Origin: Pseudisothecium myosuroides
Lineage: Eukaryota; Streptophyta; Bryopsida; Hypnales; Lembophyllaceae
Reading direction: 5' to 3'
Assembly: GCA_951799445.1 (NCBI GenBank)
Contig: OX637290.1
Coordinates: 31,614,987 to 31,678,986 of the forward strand
Length of the DNA stretch: 64,000 nucleotides
The notes below the pieces were generated by a model. That model was given only the letters and a program-made list of their open reading frames with translations, made no database searches and had not been told where the DNA came from. The position numbers and the translations under genes were made by a program. How positions within the stretch are numbered: the first letter of the stretch is position 1; every line of letters begins with the position of its first letter. Shown one piece after another: positions 44,153-55,860 of this stretch.

Positions 44153-45607
44153 ATGCAAAAGCATTCATTGGAAGTCAAACTATTGTAGATGATCTTCCCT
44201 TTTCCCACAAAATTTGGAGGATGAATAGTTGCACTTGTATCCTACACAGGAGCTTCTCTTGTCATTCATCGGCCACAAAACATCCGCCTCAACATTTAAG
44301 GGTTAAGAGAAGAAGTCCTCCGTTGTAAAATGTAAAATGATAAAACGATGAGTAAGTTCATTTCATAACGAGCACTAATTGGACACATCAGTCTACTTAA
44401 TTCAAGTTAAATTCCAACTGCTTTTCATGGATGCATGCCCAGCTATGCCCATGTCTAGCAATGATTTACAAACAATAAAAAAAGAAGCCCAACACACACA
44501 CATAAAAAAAGAAGTCCCCATTTTCTCTCACGATTGTCCTACACCCATTACTCCGTATCAGTCTACATACAAAGGAAAAGAAGAAACCACATCCGTCATT
44601 TACATTATACAGCAGAGGTACAAATGATTGTTCATTCTCCAGAATTTATCTATATTTGGCATTGTCTGAGATGACTGAAGCACCAGTAAAGAATATGGTC
44701 CAGAGGAAGACAGAGATCTGGAACATACTAAGGCCAGAATACCCACTAAAACCTCCACAAAACTAGTGCATCCTCCTCGTGAGCATGAAACAGACTAAAT
44801 TTCAGAGCTGATGAAACCTCGCAGGATTCCAAGGCCAAGCTAACGAAGTGTAAGTAATTAATTACTACTACCGTAAAGGAGCCCAACCAACGTGAGTCAC
44901 ACTTGGTGGGAAAATTGAGTTCTTTTGCATGTACTTGGGCATGGAGCCTCCAGACCTGCAGATTGAGTATTTAAAAGATTGAGTAGCGTCTGTCTGTATG
45001 AAACTATTTTCCAAAGTTGAAGCTCCATGAACTCCATGTAAAAACTGACCTTCCCCAGTAGACGAGATCAGTAGTCAGTCAGTGTCTTATGTCTCCAGCA
45101 AAACCTGCAGATCAGTCTCCCCCGAAGTGGGAGGGAGAGCTTCTATAGCGCAGCATAAACAGCGAGCTCTCCAGTGGGATGTAGGGATACAGCCAGTGAG
45201 GAATCAAAATGTCAGTTCTTTTTAACAACCTCTGTACAGCAAAGCGGCTTGGGTGTTGAAGATATCTACTTCCGGTTTGCAGTTGCCATACTGGAGCAGT
45301 CAGTGGCTCTCTAAACAGTCATTGGGATTATATCCTTCCCAAGCATACAGGTGCCTGTAAACGTCATCAAACGTATTGTTGTACAAATCGTTGACAGCTG
45401 TCACATTCAAGCCCACAAAACTCGCATAAGTTCTCACAACAAATCACGTACAGCAAGTTAGAGGATACTAAACTGTTAGAAGGGACCTGATCCCGTCTCT
45501 TACACTCACCAACGGGAACTCATCGTGGCTCACTAATTGTTAGAAGTGACAACTTGACTTGGTTAAATTGACTTGGTTAAGGTGCTTAAAATGACAAATA
45601 ATATCGT
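44153..45607 (-). other. 3' flank of the PHD/GNAT gene
   Basis: Probably includes the 3' untranslated region of the gene ending at 45,608. A minus-strand open stretch at about 45,225-45,425 reads TAVNDLYNNTFDDVY ... HLYAWEGYNPNDCLES, then one TGA, then LLQYGNCKPEVDIFNTQAAL and TAA. It looks protein-like but matches nothing I can name, and it is not in frame with the upstream gene. No other gene is supported. Confidence 0.4.
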
Positions 45608-48600
45608 TTACCATGCAAAAATTTGGAGCTGAAAGTAGCAAACGCTTCAGGAGAATGAGAAGTGCTAACCTGCTCGTCATTCATCCGGCTGAAACCGAAC
45701 TTATTGATCCAAATTGACTCGGTATCCTTCGATGTAGGGAGAACCAAGCGGCTCACACTAAGCACACCAAGGAGTCTCTCAATTGTCGTCATGAGTGCTT
45801 TACAGTATCCCTGTGAGGGAGGAAGCATCAGATTTATAACAGTGCCACTGTTATCTAAATAGTTGTAGGATCCCTTCCCTATTTCTATTTCTTTAGTATA
45901 GAAGCTCATAACTTCTCAATAACCACCTCCATAGCAGGCTTTTGACGTTAACCCGTAAGTACGCAAATGGCCAACAGTGGCTGATTCTAAGGTTGAAGGC
46001 TTCAAAGACGGTAACAAAAATATCAATAGAAGAAGAAATCATACCCTACATTTTTCAACAATACAGATATGTTTTGAAAGTTACAATGACCACTAGTAGC
46101 TTCAAGAGTGTAGTTTCTCAATTTAGATACGGGAGTTGGGTTTCATCTCCCTGAAAGGGTGAACTGAAAGCATTGACTGAAATATCTTCTACACTCCAAT
46201 AGAAATATATAGGAGAGATAAGTACCTGGCCCTGGTGCGGAAGGCTAGTTGCCACCAAAGGAACTTCAGCAATTTCCCGACCAAAAATTTGCAGTAGTGC
46301 AGCTGACACCACTTTACCACTGTAAAAGAAAAGTCCCTTAATCAGAATTAGGCCCTCAATCTGGGCGATAGATTACAGCCAAACAAAAGACCACCCCCCC
46401 CCCCCCCGCGCCCTCGAAAACATTGTCTTCTTCAAGTAATTCATAGAGCAATCCAGAAATGAGAGCTTACTTGCGCTTGAGAACAACACAGAAAACGCCT
46501 TCGAAATCATATTCTTTCGACCTCCGGCTGCAAATGCCGACAAAAGTCACCATCAATATACAACTGCCTTTGTAGCACTCCAGAAGGTACTTAACACTTT
46601 ATCCTCATAAGACTATTACTAAAAATATTTAGTGTTATTTAGTGTGTTGCCCAATAATGTTACTTACGCTATTGCAAAACCTATTCCTAGGCCACGTTTT
46701 TCATTCACACCCAATCAAATGTGTCTACAAAAAGGCTAGTTGACGTTTAGTGCTGGTAATAATTATAAGGTGGTGGACGTTTGAGAGTCTGTTCAAAGTT
46801 AGCGTTACCAACACTAAAAATCATTATCAACCCCTAAAGTACCAAAAGGTTGCAATTGGACCTCGATGTTATTAAAAGTTTGGAGTATGGTCCAAAAATC
46901 AGATCATTTTTGAGTGACTACCTTGGTCATAGGCCGCAGTCCATCCAGGATTAAGGGTTAATACAGTGCTCAATGTAACATCATTTGCACCACAAGACAA
47001 AAGAATCTTCAAAAACACACACCTGTGCACCATCAGGGGTATTAAATTCCTTCCAGTTTTGGGGTCCCTGATTGGATCCGAGCACTCCTGCACATGAAAA
47101 CAATGATTCCTCCACAATGAGCAGCTACCAAAGGCAGGAAATTATCAGCATAACAGGGTGGAAAGCATTGTCACGCATTTACATCATATGCCAACCAAAA
47201 AAACGATGGAAAATCACATACTGTAAAAATATTCACAGCTTCACCGAGAGTCTGAACATTGGCATTGTCACCGCCCCGGCCGCAGAGAATTTGCCATCCA
47301 AAACTTGGGCTACTAGACTCGGCTCTCTCTCTGGCACCGCTCTGCAGTTGCCGACTTTCCAACAACTCACTTATGATGCTGTCAGACAGTGACTCGGGCC
47401 CATTGGCTACCAACTGTGTTAAGATTTCATCTATGACCTTACAGTCTTTCTCGCAGAACCACTCTCCTTCTGGCAATTCCTGCCAAATGAACAACACCAT
47501 CATCAAGCAGAGTCACAGATAAATGCAATAAACACTGGTATTGCCCAAGCTAAAAATATCAAGTCAACTTGCGAAGTTCGACTTCGATAATAGTAACTTA
47601 AAATCACAATGCCATCCTCGAAAACTGTAGGGTATAATTTATTTTTTCTATCGGTACATTTTGTTACTTTCCTTGAAGCTTCCTTAGTGTTTCCTACGCT
47701 TCCTTTGTTTGAGCTCATTTAGTTATGAAAGCCGACACAAATGGCCATTTGGGGAACTGGGGGTTTAATTTCATCTAATCTAATCTTCTAGGAGCACCAA
47801 AAACTTATGATAAAGGGAACTTTCCAAACTAATTTCCAGGGATTGCAAGAAACATTAGGAGATGAGACTCACATTAAGATCCTCCACGCCTTTATCTTTC
47901 AGGCAGCTAACATGATATTCTCGTCCACACTGCCAAGAGTAGTACAATTGAGAAATGCACGACTCCGAGACGAAGTCGATAAGAAAAAAGCTCTGACAAG
48001 CAAATTCTAGTTCCAAAAATCATAGATTTCGAATCGTAGGGAATCCTTCATGGTTACTATAGTGAATAGCAAAAAGTTAGTAAACTAGCAACAAAATGAC
48101 GACATCATTGGTTGAGTATCATCCTCACTTGATCACAGACTAGCATTGTCATGCCATCAACGAAACCCGACCTGCTCAGATTCCATTTCCTGCCAAATAG
48201 AACAAAAAGCCAGCTTAGTAGATGAGAACAAATTGAGACTGTTCGGAAATTTTCAAGGCATTCACTAAAGATTGAGAATTTTAGGGATTCTAACAGTGAC
48301 ACCATTATCTTTAGCAAGCTTTCAGTTCAAAAGAATAGTAGTGATAGTAGTTGTGATATTACTAGTACTAATAAAAATACTTACTTGCAGATTGCACAAC
48401 CCCCAACAGAAACAGAGGCTTGTAAATGACGAATGAAACGACCTCGTTCATCCTTTTCGGTCATTCCTTCGATGTGCTTGCCTGCAACTTTCTGTCCATT
48501 TTTCACTACCTTGAAAGTGTCAAGTTGGCAAAATCGACAGTGCCACTTGCCATCGGAATCTTTCTCCCCTCCTGGACCATCATTGAGCATACAATGCAAG

Positions 48601-51600
48601 AAATTATTAGTGTCCAAATCAAAGCAAGGAAACAATAGAACATAATCTGAAAGCGGATATAGACACTGCTGTTTAGAAGTGTGAATGGGTACAGAAACAA
48701 TGCCAACCCTGCATAAAAATCGAAGAAAGCTTTGCGACACAAACAAAATTTAAAACTACAATGAGGATTTTATCCCACCTTGATGTTGTGCCTCTTTGAC
48801 ACAATCACCACACCATGTTTGATCACAGTCATTGCACTTCAATTCTCCACTCTTTCCACATCCAAAGCAGCAGTTCACCTCTCCCTCACGTGCAACACGC
48901 TTTGTCTTTTCACCCAGCTTATTCTGATAAGCTAACCCCTTGCACACCTCTTTCAGAGAACGACCATCCGCAACCAACAAGATGCTTCCGTACCTGTCAA
49001 ATCGATGGCTCGTCTGAGAAAGACTTCGATCAAGAAAACATGAGGCACAAAATAATACAATCAACGTTTATTTTCGTGAGATACTCAGCAACTGGTATTT
49101 TTGTTTCATACTTGATCAAACATCAAGATATAATTAAATCCATCCTGTGTCAACGTTTACTAACATCATTGCTACCAGTCAGTTCTGGAGAAGTACACAT
49201 TGAGGTAGGATACCAGTACGACAACTCTGTAAGAGCCAGATGATACACACAAAAATAACATACTAGAAATCTCTTCCTGTTTCAATGTTCAGCAATCCTG
49301 CTATTATAGTAAGCATCCAATATCCACTGATTACCACGTCTTGGTTGACGAAACTTACGGGTTTCGGCGAGCCTCGTAACCCGCATGTTGTTCAAATTGA
49401 GCGCAGCTCATCTGTAAGAAGATAGAAAGAATATGAGAGCATTTCCCTTCTGGATGAACACATGTAACAAGTCCTGAAATCTATTTAATGTGCATAATCC
49501 ATTCAGTATTTTCCTTTGTTCCACCATGAATTTTCTTCAAGGTAGAACGTGAATCTTACCTCTTTATTACAGCAATCGCAACATATACCTTCACCCCGCT
49601 TCACACCCTTCAGTTTAATCTGCCACGCCAAACCAAACTATTTCAAACAAGACCAAAACATATCCTTTCAGATTCTCGTTAATTAGACCAAAGACGAAAT
49701 TTCGTCCTTTCAATTTCTCCTTAGGAGGACCATTCGTCTTCCAGATTCGAGTCAGTTTATGAGCAAGCTAAAAAAGATCAAAACCACTTCATCAGACAGT
49801 AGGAAATGGGGTATCGTCATATGTACTAAACTGACATTGAACGAGGATACTCACTACAAAAACTAAGCTACATGTGGTATTATCGTGGAATTAACTAACT
49901 TGAAACTTGAAATCTGATGATCAAGTACCTGAGAATTCGAATAGTAGCCAAGTTCTGTACCATCTTCCAGACCACCAGGCAGGAACAGTGCTTTGAACAA
50001 ATGCTCGTCTCTGGCCACTCGAGCCAACGCTGCTGAATCTCTCTCTCTGCCAATCCCACCATATCCAACGCTCGATACGGATTCCCTACTGTGGCATTCC
50101 TTGTAGTAGATTGTTGAAGCTTCAGAATCACTCAAACTCGAAATGAAATTATTCCTAATACTTCCAAGATAGCAAGAACTGGTTGTCATAGTAACAGAAT
50201 ATTGGATATACGCTTTAAACCAAAACGAAGGGCGTGTCTAAAACCTCGTTCAGTGCTAACTGGAAAAGCAGTAGACCTCAATTAACCTTCTCAGATACTT
50301 GAGAACGGCAAGCATGGATTTTGATCATAACTATAGGAATGAAGTTAATCCACTAAAATTAATAGACCAAGAGTCTAGGTAGCTGGAGCACCATAGGACT
50401 GAGGAAGCTATATAACCAAAGGGCTATTCGACTTTTAGGCGTTCTCTAAACCTAGTAAGTCTGTACGTATTCTTAAGTATGGAGACAGCCTTTAGCCTGC
50501 ATCTTAACCTCGAAATGCTCAAACATCCACAAGGTGGATGATGAATGTTTTGAAAAGTCTACTTCATCCAATTCATATTCATTGAAGGAGCTTTACGGAA
50601 AAACGTATAAAATATCACTGGATAGAAGCAAGAATGCTCTTAAATGAATCGACGGCACACATATTTTAGAAGGGTTATTAATATATGTAAAGATTTTTTC
50701 AAATTGGTCTCTCTATTTTTAGTTCAAGCAAACTTGGGGGTCAGTGGCTCGGAGGGTGAAGAAGCTTTCGTGTCTCTGTTCTATGGTTGTGTGGTAAGTC
50801 ACACTCTCGCTCTAGATCTCTTACCTGAATAATACTCCAGTTCAATAAGACTATAATTGATTGCATGTAAAAGACTGGATAGTAAACAACGCTTATTCAA
50901 AAACACTCCAGTGGTCCTCATTGTAGACTCACCTTCCTCTGACATCCTCTTTCTCTGTACCACCGGAAAGGGGTCGCCTAGGTTTCACTACACCCCGAGG
51001 CTTCTTCGTTTTCTCACACTTGGGACAAAACCAGTCCCCAAGCTGTGGGTTCGCAATTCCAGTGCACGCTGAACATCAAAACAAAGATTCGTTGCATAAG
51101 AACTCTCAACTGCCCAAACTCATTCTTATTAGCATCTCCTCTAAAAAAAAATATAACCATTTTCAACATTGTTCTTAGTCCGTTTCGCACTACAGGTAAT
51201 CTTACCATCTAAAATATCGAGATTTAATGAATAGCAAAAGACAAATTTGCTTGATCATATTGTGAAAAAGGAACTTTATACAAGGCCAATTTTTAAATCA
51301 CCAGAATCAGTGAAGAACTGTGCATGTATTGGGCCCGAAATAAATAAACTTCCACGTGACCTACTCAAAACTGCATGGAAAACAAAAACGATGAAACCGA
51401 ATTTGGACTTTAAACGGATCATTACCTGAATGGAAAACTAATGGGCATCTTGGTCCATTGCAGGGAATCAGGGCACCCTCTTCTGAGCTCCCACACTTGG
51501 CACAAGCAATCGTCCTCTTCCCAACACCTTGAATGTCTCCTATGGCCATCTTGAGAGCCCTCAAAATGTTGTCCCCACAATCGGCTGCTTCCTGACCAGC

Positions 51601-54294
51601 ACTTAGGATGTCACGGAGATTCTTTCCGTTTTCAAGGTATATGTTGTCGCTTGGGTGGTGAGAGGTACTTCCTGAATGTGCCTCGAATGCTGAAATGGAA
51701 ACGATCTGTGAAATTTTCCCCCGACCGCCACAAAAAAATTAGAAAGGACTTTCAAGATCCCGCTGAAAAAATCGAAATAAAAACGATAAAAAGCGAAGTC
51801 TCATGCCAATGACAAAGTTTGAGCATTCATACCACCGAGCCTCTGCAATTTCGACAGTCGCACTGCACTCCCATCTCTCTCAACATTCCTGTGAGCTGTT
51901 GAAAGAACAACGAATACATCCATTAAACATCAAACTTCACAACACCCAAATTACCTTGAAACGGAAAGTGTCACATTATTCCTTGTAGAAATACCTGTTC
52001 AAGTAACACAAAATCTAGATGTGCTCGGACAAGTGATTGTCACCATTTCTAGCCTTACTTTGAATAGTGCAGCATCGAGAACTTAGATGCCCAAAACACT
52101 ACGACAAGCTGGTGTGGACAATATTCAGATGCAAAAAATATATCACAGGTTTTCAGTATCCAAATGTCAGAAATATGCCCCACAACTTGAAATGGAGAAA
52201 CGCAATTGGATGTTCTTTATAGCTGGAACTCCAAAATACACCAAAGACGGGTAACTTAACGTAACCTGCATTTCTTAAGCTTTCTCAATTCGCAAATACA
52301 AGCAGAATACGTATGTATCAAAAATCACTCCTAGGGACAGCTCAGGCAAAACAAAGAACTGAATTACACACTTGTATGCCACGACATTGGCACCGTACAA
52401 AATGCCCCTCCAGAAGTCGGGTGGCCATCAGTTCCTTGGCGTTTCTTGGAGCCTTCAGCAACTTATCTCCAACTGGTACCATCGATTTCAGCTGCTTGCC
52501 ATCATTGCACACACATTCAAAAAGTTATTGAAATGACATGAAGATGGAAATCTAATTATTAAAAATTAACATCTGTTCAATGCTAAAATACCCAAGGATA
52601 TGCCAGGATGACCTCATCACAAATAGCCACACATCACCTACTCACAATGGGCCTTTCAACTCCCATATCTTTCCCATATTCTCAGCAAAAATCAGATTTC
52701 CAAGTAAAAAATAAAATTCCAAAAAGGGGCTTTCAGTCCAAGACAACCAGTCCGATTGCAGTCACTCCTGTGAAGAAGAAGGAGAAGGAGAAGAAAAAGA
52801 AGAAAAGGTTCTTTACCCTAATTTTGAAAAAAAGCACACACGTATCACCCAAGAAAATTCAGACTTTCCAAGCTTCAAGAGAACTAAATGCAGTCATGAT
52901 TTACAGGTTACCACATACCCCAAACGGTTTAAATTCATCAGTTTACAAGTAGGGGTCCACTTCGAAACAACGGAATGTCACAGATATCCAGTTCAAAAAG
53001 ACTTAAAAAAAAGTCCAAGAATACTCGAAACCAGCATCAAGCATCGCACCATCGTATTTCATAGTACAACAACAGAGATCAAAGATTTCAATTTGAAGCC
53101 GTAGATTCCTAAAACGCATAATTCCCCCAAAAGCCACAAAAATTTGTAAACCACTCACTGCCGAAGCATTCCAAGCCCTAATTTGGAGAAACAGGCACTT
53201 GCAGTAAAGGATACCCACTTGCCACGATCCAAGAGAACAAAATGCAGTCATGATTTACAGGTATCCAAAAGTAACCCAAACGAGTTAAAATGCAACAATC
53301 GCAAACATTTTGCAAAAAAACAATTGGCAAGCTAAATAAGGCGCCGAAACTGTTCTAAGACCACTCGCAACCAGCTTCAAGCATCGCGTCCAACATTCTA
53401 CGTCGTTATACAACACCAGAAAACAAAATTTGCCAAAGGCGATAACCATGCCACCATGGATCCTAAGCAAATTGCAGGATGCTGCACCTTGGTAGCAGCT
53501 GCACGAGGGCCTTGACTGGCGCGCACAGGCACATCGTCCACGTCCTCGGGACTGTCCGGGCCGTCGGAGCCGTCATCGCTGTCGACGGTGGGCACTGCAT
53601 GGGGTACCCTAGAATGAGGTACCCTAGAATTCATATAGTGGATCGTCTTCTTCCGCTTCCTGGACGCCGTGCCATTGTTCTTCGCCGACATCATCAACAA
53701 CCGCTCTCGGTCCATTTGCTGATGCTGCGCCGATGGCAAACTGTTGGACACCCCGCCTCCCGGCGAGTCTTTGAGCGGGCTCGACACCGCCGAGTCCGAA
53801 GGCGCCTGGGACTGCGGCTGCTGCTGCGAGGACACCATCCCTTCCTCCCCCAATTTCGACACCATCGCGGCCGCGCCTGCAAAGTCGTTGTTGTTATTGT
53901 TATTCTTGGGCGCATTCCCATTCTTGGTCACCTCCATGGACTCTGTTTTCGTGTGCACGTCGTCGTGGTCCTCCTCCATGGCTTCATCTTCGTCGTCGTT
54001 CTCGTCGTTCTCGTCGTCGTGACGACGTGAGGAGACGACGACATCGGAGGTCACTGCTTCCACGACGTCGTCCTTGCTGCTCCCCGCCGTACAGGACGAG
54101 GAGACGCGCGGCGACGGATCGTCGACGTCGGTCTCAGGGGACATTTTGGTGCTGTGTGAAGCTCGGCTGTTTCCGGCTCCTCCTCCTCCTCCTGGTCCTG
54201 CTCGGCTTATGTCTACTACGATGTCGACGTCCTCTAATGCCACCCCTCCTTGCCTCCCAGTCTTCTTCTGTGCCCCCATAATCCAACCTTCCAC
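45608..54294 (-). CDS. PHD-finger/GNAT acetyltransferase (IDM1-related), 18 exons
   Basis: A nuclear chromatin-type protein of the plant family that includes IDM1/ROS4. Members combine TDBD (Jas-like) modules, PHD fingers that read histone tails and a GNAT fold; IDM1 itself acetylates histone H3. Eighteen phase-consistent exons: 53488-54294, 52372-52491, 51833-51895, 51426-51705, 50933-51068, 49929-50178, 49560-49619, 49359-49411, 48779-48993, 48385-48571, 48129-48189, 47873-47929, 47222-47479, 47023-47087, 46471-46527, 46226-46319, 45670-45810, 45608-45628. Sum 2,925 nt, 974 aa. Residues 1-269 are low-complexity, acidic, with Asn and Gln runs and a basic RKRKK patch. TDBD-like module 1 spans about 285-365 (LLEGHFVRCQC, FEAHSGS, NIYLENGKNLRD). 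PHD 1 is about 399-446. TDBD-like module 2 is about 535-610 (LFLPGGLEDGTELGYYSNSQ, CDCCNKE, FEQHAGYEARRNP). Zinc finger 2 is about 637-680, PHD 3 about 722-785, GNAT about 872-968 with HQGQGYCKAL as the acetyl-CoA loop. The C-terminus (MNDEQLQIFAW) is shorter than the family's usual end. Start: MEGWIMGAQ; the second Met is an alternative. Confidence 0.9.
46827..46961. repeat. Possible 135-bp relic of the TTAA family in an intron
   Basis: Begins TCAACCCCTAAAGTACCA (one base off TTAA). It ends with a sequence whose reverse complement is TTAACCCTTAATCC. It lies in the intron between the exons at 47,023 and 46,527 of the PHD/GNAT gene. Too short and diverged to be sure. Confidence 0.3.
52860..53480. 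repeat. Diverged tandem duplication in intron 1 of the PHD/GNAT gene
   Basis: The phrase AATGCAGTCATGATTTACAG occurs at about 52,888 and 53,242. AACCAGCATCAAGCATCGC at 53,030 is echoed by AACCAGCTTCAAGCATCGC at 53,370, giving a period of about 345-350 bp. Non-coding. Confidence 0.7.
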
Positions 54295-55860
54295 CCCTCC
54301 CCCTTCTCCCTCACAAGCTCCAGCACATGACTATCCCTCCTTTCCCACACCACCCTCAACCCAAATTAACGAAACGCAAACATCGAATTGCAGCCATGGC
54401 GTGCTAGGAAGAAAACGCTGCACACCCACCCTGCGTCGTCACCCCCAAACCACCACCCCAACTACCTTCCTCTTCCCCAGTCGACGTCCCCGAAGCTCCT
54501 CGCCATAACCAACCCATGTACGATCAAAAATCCGGTGGCCCAACCGATGACGCAAGGGCGCGGGGATACGTGAAGAACACACTCACACCCAGCGAGTTCG
54601 TTGCGAGAGGGAGAAAGAGAGAAAACGAACGAGCGAGAAGAAGGGGCGCCCGGGAAGCGACGTAGAAGAGAGTCCGAGAGAGAGAAAGAGAAGGGAAGGG
54701 AAGGGAAGGGAAAGGGCAGGGCAGACGGGGGGCTGTTGCTGCCGCACAGGCTGCGAAGGGCGAGAGCCAGAGCGGGGGGTAGGGGAGTCCGTGCCGCACA
54801 TCCGTTGCGATCTACCCACGACACCCCCTCACACGTTACGCACCAGCATTGGGCCCTTGCGACACCACTCCCACTTCACCCAGCCAGCCAGCAAGCGCGG
54901 CCCAGGGCTCTGGCCCGGTCCCCGCAATTCGTACCCTCGGTCACGACCTGCAGGCAGCAGGAGGCAGCAGGCAACAGGCAAGGCAGGCAGGCCAAGCAGG
55001 CAGGCAAGACTCGCTCGTCGCTCTTTGCACCTGTCTCCGTCACTCGCTCGGTACAGCCAGAAGTCTGTCCGGCCACCCACTCCACTTCCCCCGCATCGTC
55101 ACTCACGCAAGAGCCGCCGCTTCTCCGCCTCCGGCTGCTGCTCCTGTGCGGCTGCGGCCGCGGCTGGTGCGCCGGCCCCCGCTCCCCCTGTGATCTCGCA
55201 CGGACCCCGAAACGCCACCGTCGACGCAATCGTCGACGCCACCGGCACCGGCTCGTCCAGTGCCCGCGTGCGAAGCTCAGCTCAGCTCGGTCCCCGGGCC
55301 CTGGCTTCCTAGCTAGCTCCGTCCTTTCTCCCGTCCGACGAGGCACTCGCCCAGTCAGGCGAGGAGCTGAGCAGCTAGGCCCGCCGTGGCCTCACTCGTG
55401 CATCATGCGCTCAGCGCCTCCGCTCTCGCCTCTCCGGCGCATCGTTCCACGCCGCCTGGCCTGCACTCCGAGGTTGCGTAACGTAACGCTCTGGCAGGCA
55501 GGCCCAGCTGGGCGGGCCTGGCCGGCCCTGCCCTGCCTCCCATCCCATCCCGGACTGCCTGCCGCTCCTCGCTCCGTCCGTCCATCCGTCCGACCCGCCC
55601 GTCCGCCGGCCGGCCTACTCTGTGGCCCAGCTGCCATGCCTGGCCTGTCTCCGCACCAGTCAAACTGTAGTACAGACCACGACGACGACGACGACGAAGA
55701 AGACGTCTGTGAACCCACTTCACGAGATCAAATCGCACCCAACCACCGGCAGCCCCGCCACCGAAACAGGCCAGGGAGCCAGTCTCGGGGAAAACCACCC
55801 GAATATTCGCGGGCTCACATGTGGTCTTTGACAAATTCCCGGCCTTGAAGACTCGGTTCG
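54295..55860. promoter_or_regulatory. GC/CpG-rich island upstream of the PHD/GNAT gene
   Basis: A sharp composition change: dense CpG and many short simple repeats. These are a G-rich run of five GGG tracts at 54,693-54,716 (plus strand, so the template side of the gene), GGCA/GCAGG repeats at about 54,950-55,010, TCCG-type repeats near 55,570-55,600, and an ACG run at 55,680-55,697. Long frames on both strands (the longest at 54,601-55,848) come from the lack of AT-rich stops and have low-complexity products. I read it as promoter and leader of the gene on the minus strand; a plus-strand transcript cannot be excluded. Confidence 0.6.

Noticed and set aside
46394..46407. Run of 14 C residues in an intron of the PHD/GNAT gene
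   Set aside because: A simple homopolymer, prone to sequencing error, with no structural or regulatory context.
53479..54030. 183-codon plus-strand frame opposite the first exon of the PHD/GNAT gene
   Set aside because: It is the antisense shadow of the GC-rich exon, which joins in phase to 17 further exons.
54601..55848. 415-codon open frame on the plus strand
   Set aside because: It lies wholly in the CpG-rich island. Its product is Arg/Pro/Ser-rich low-complexity sequence, equally long frames exist on the other strand, and no domain or splice context supports it.
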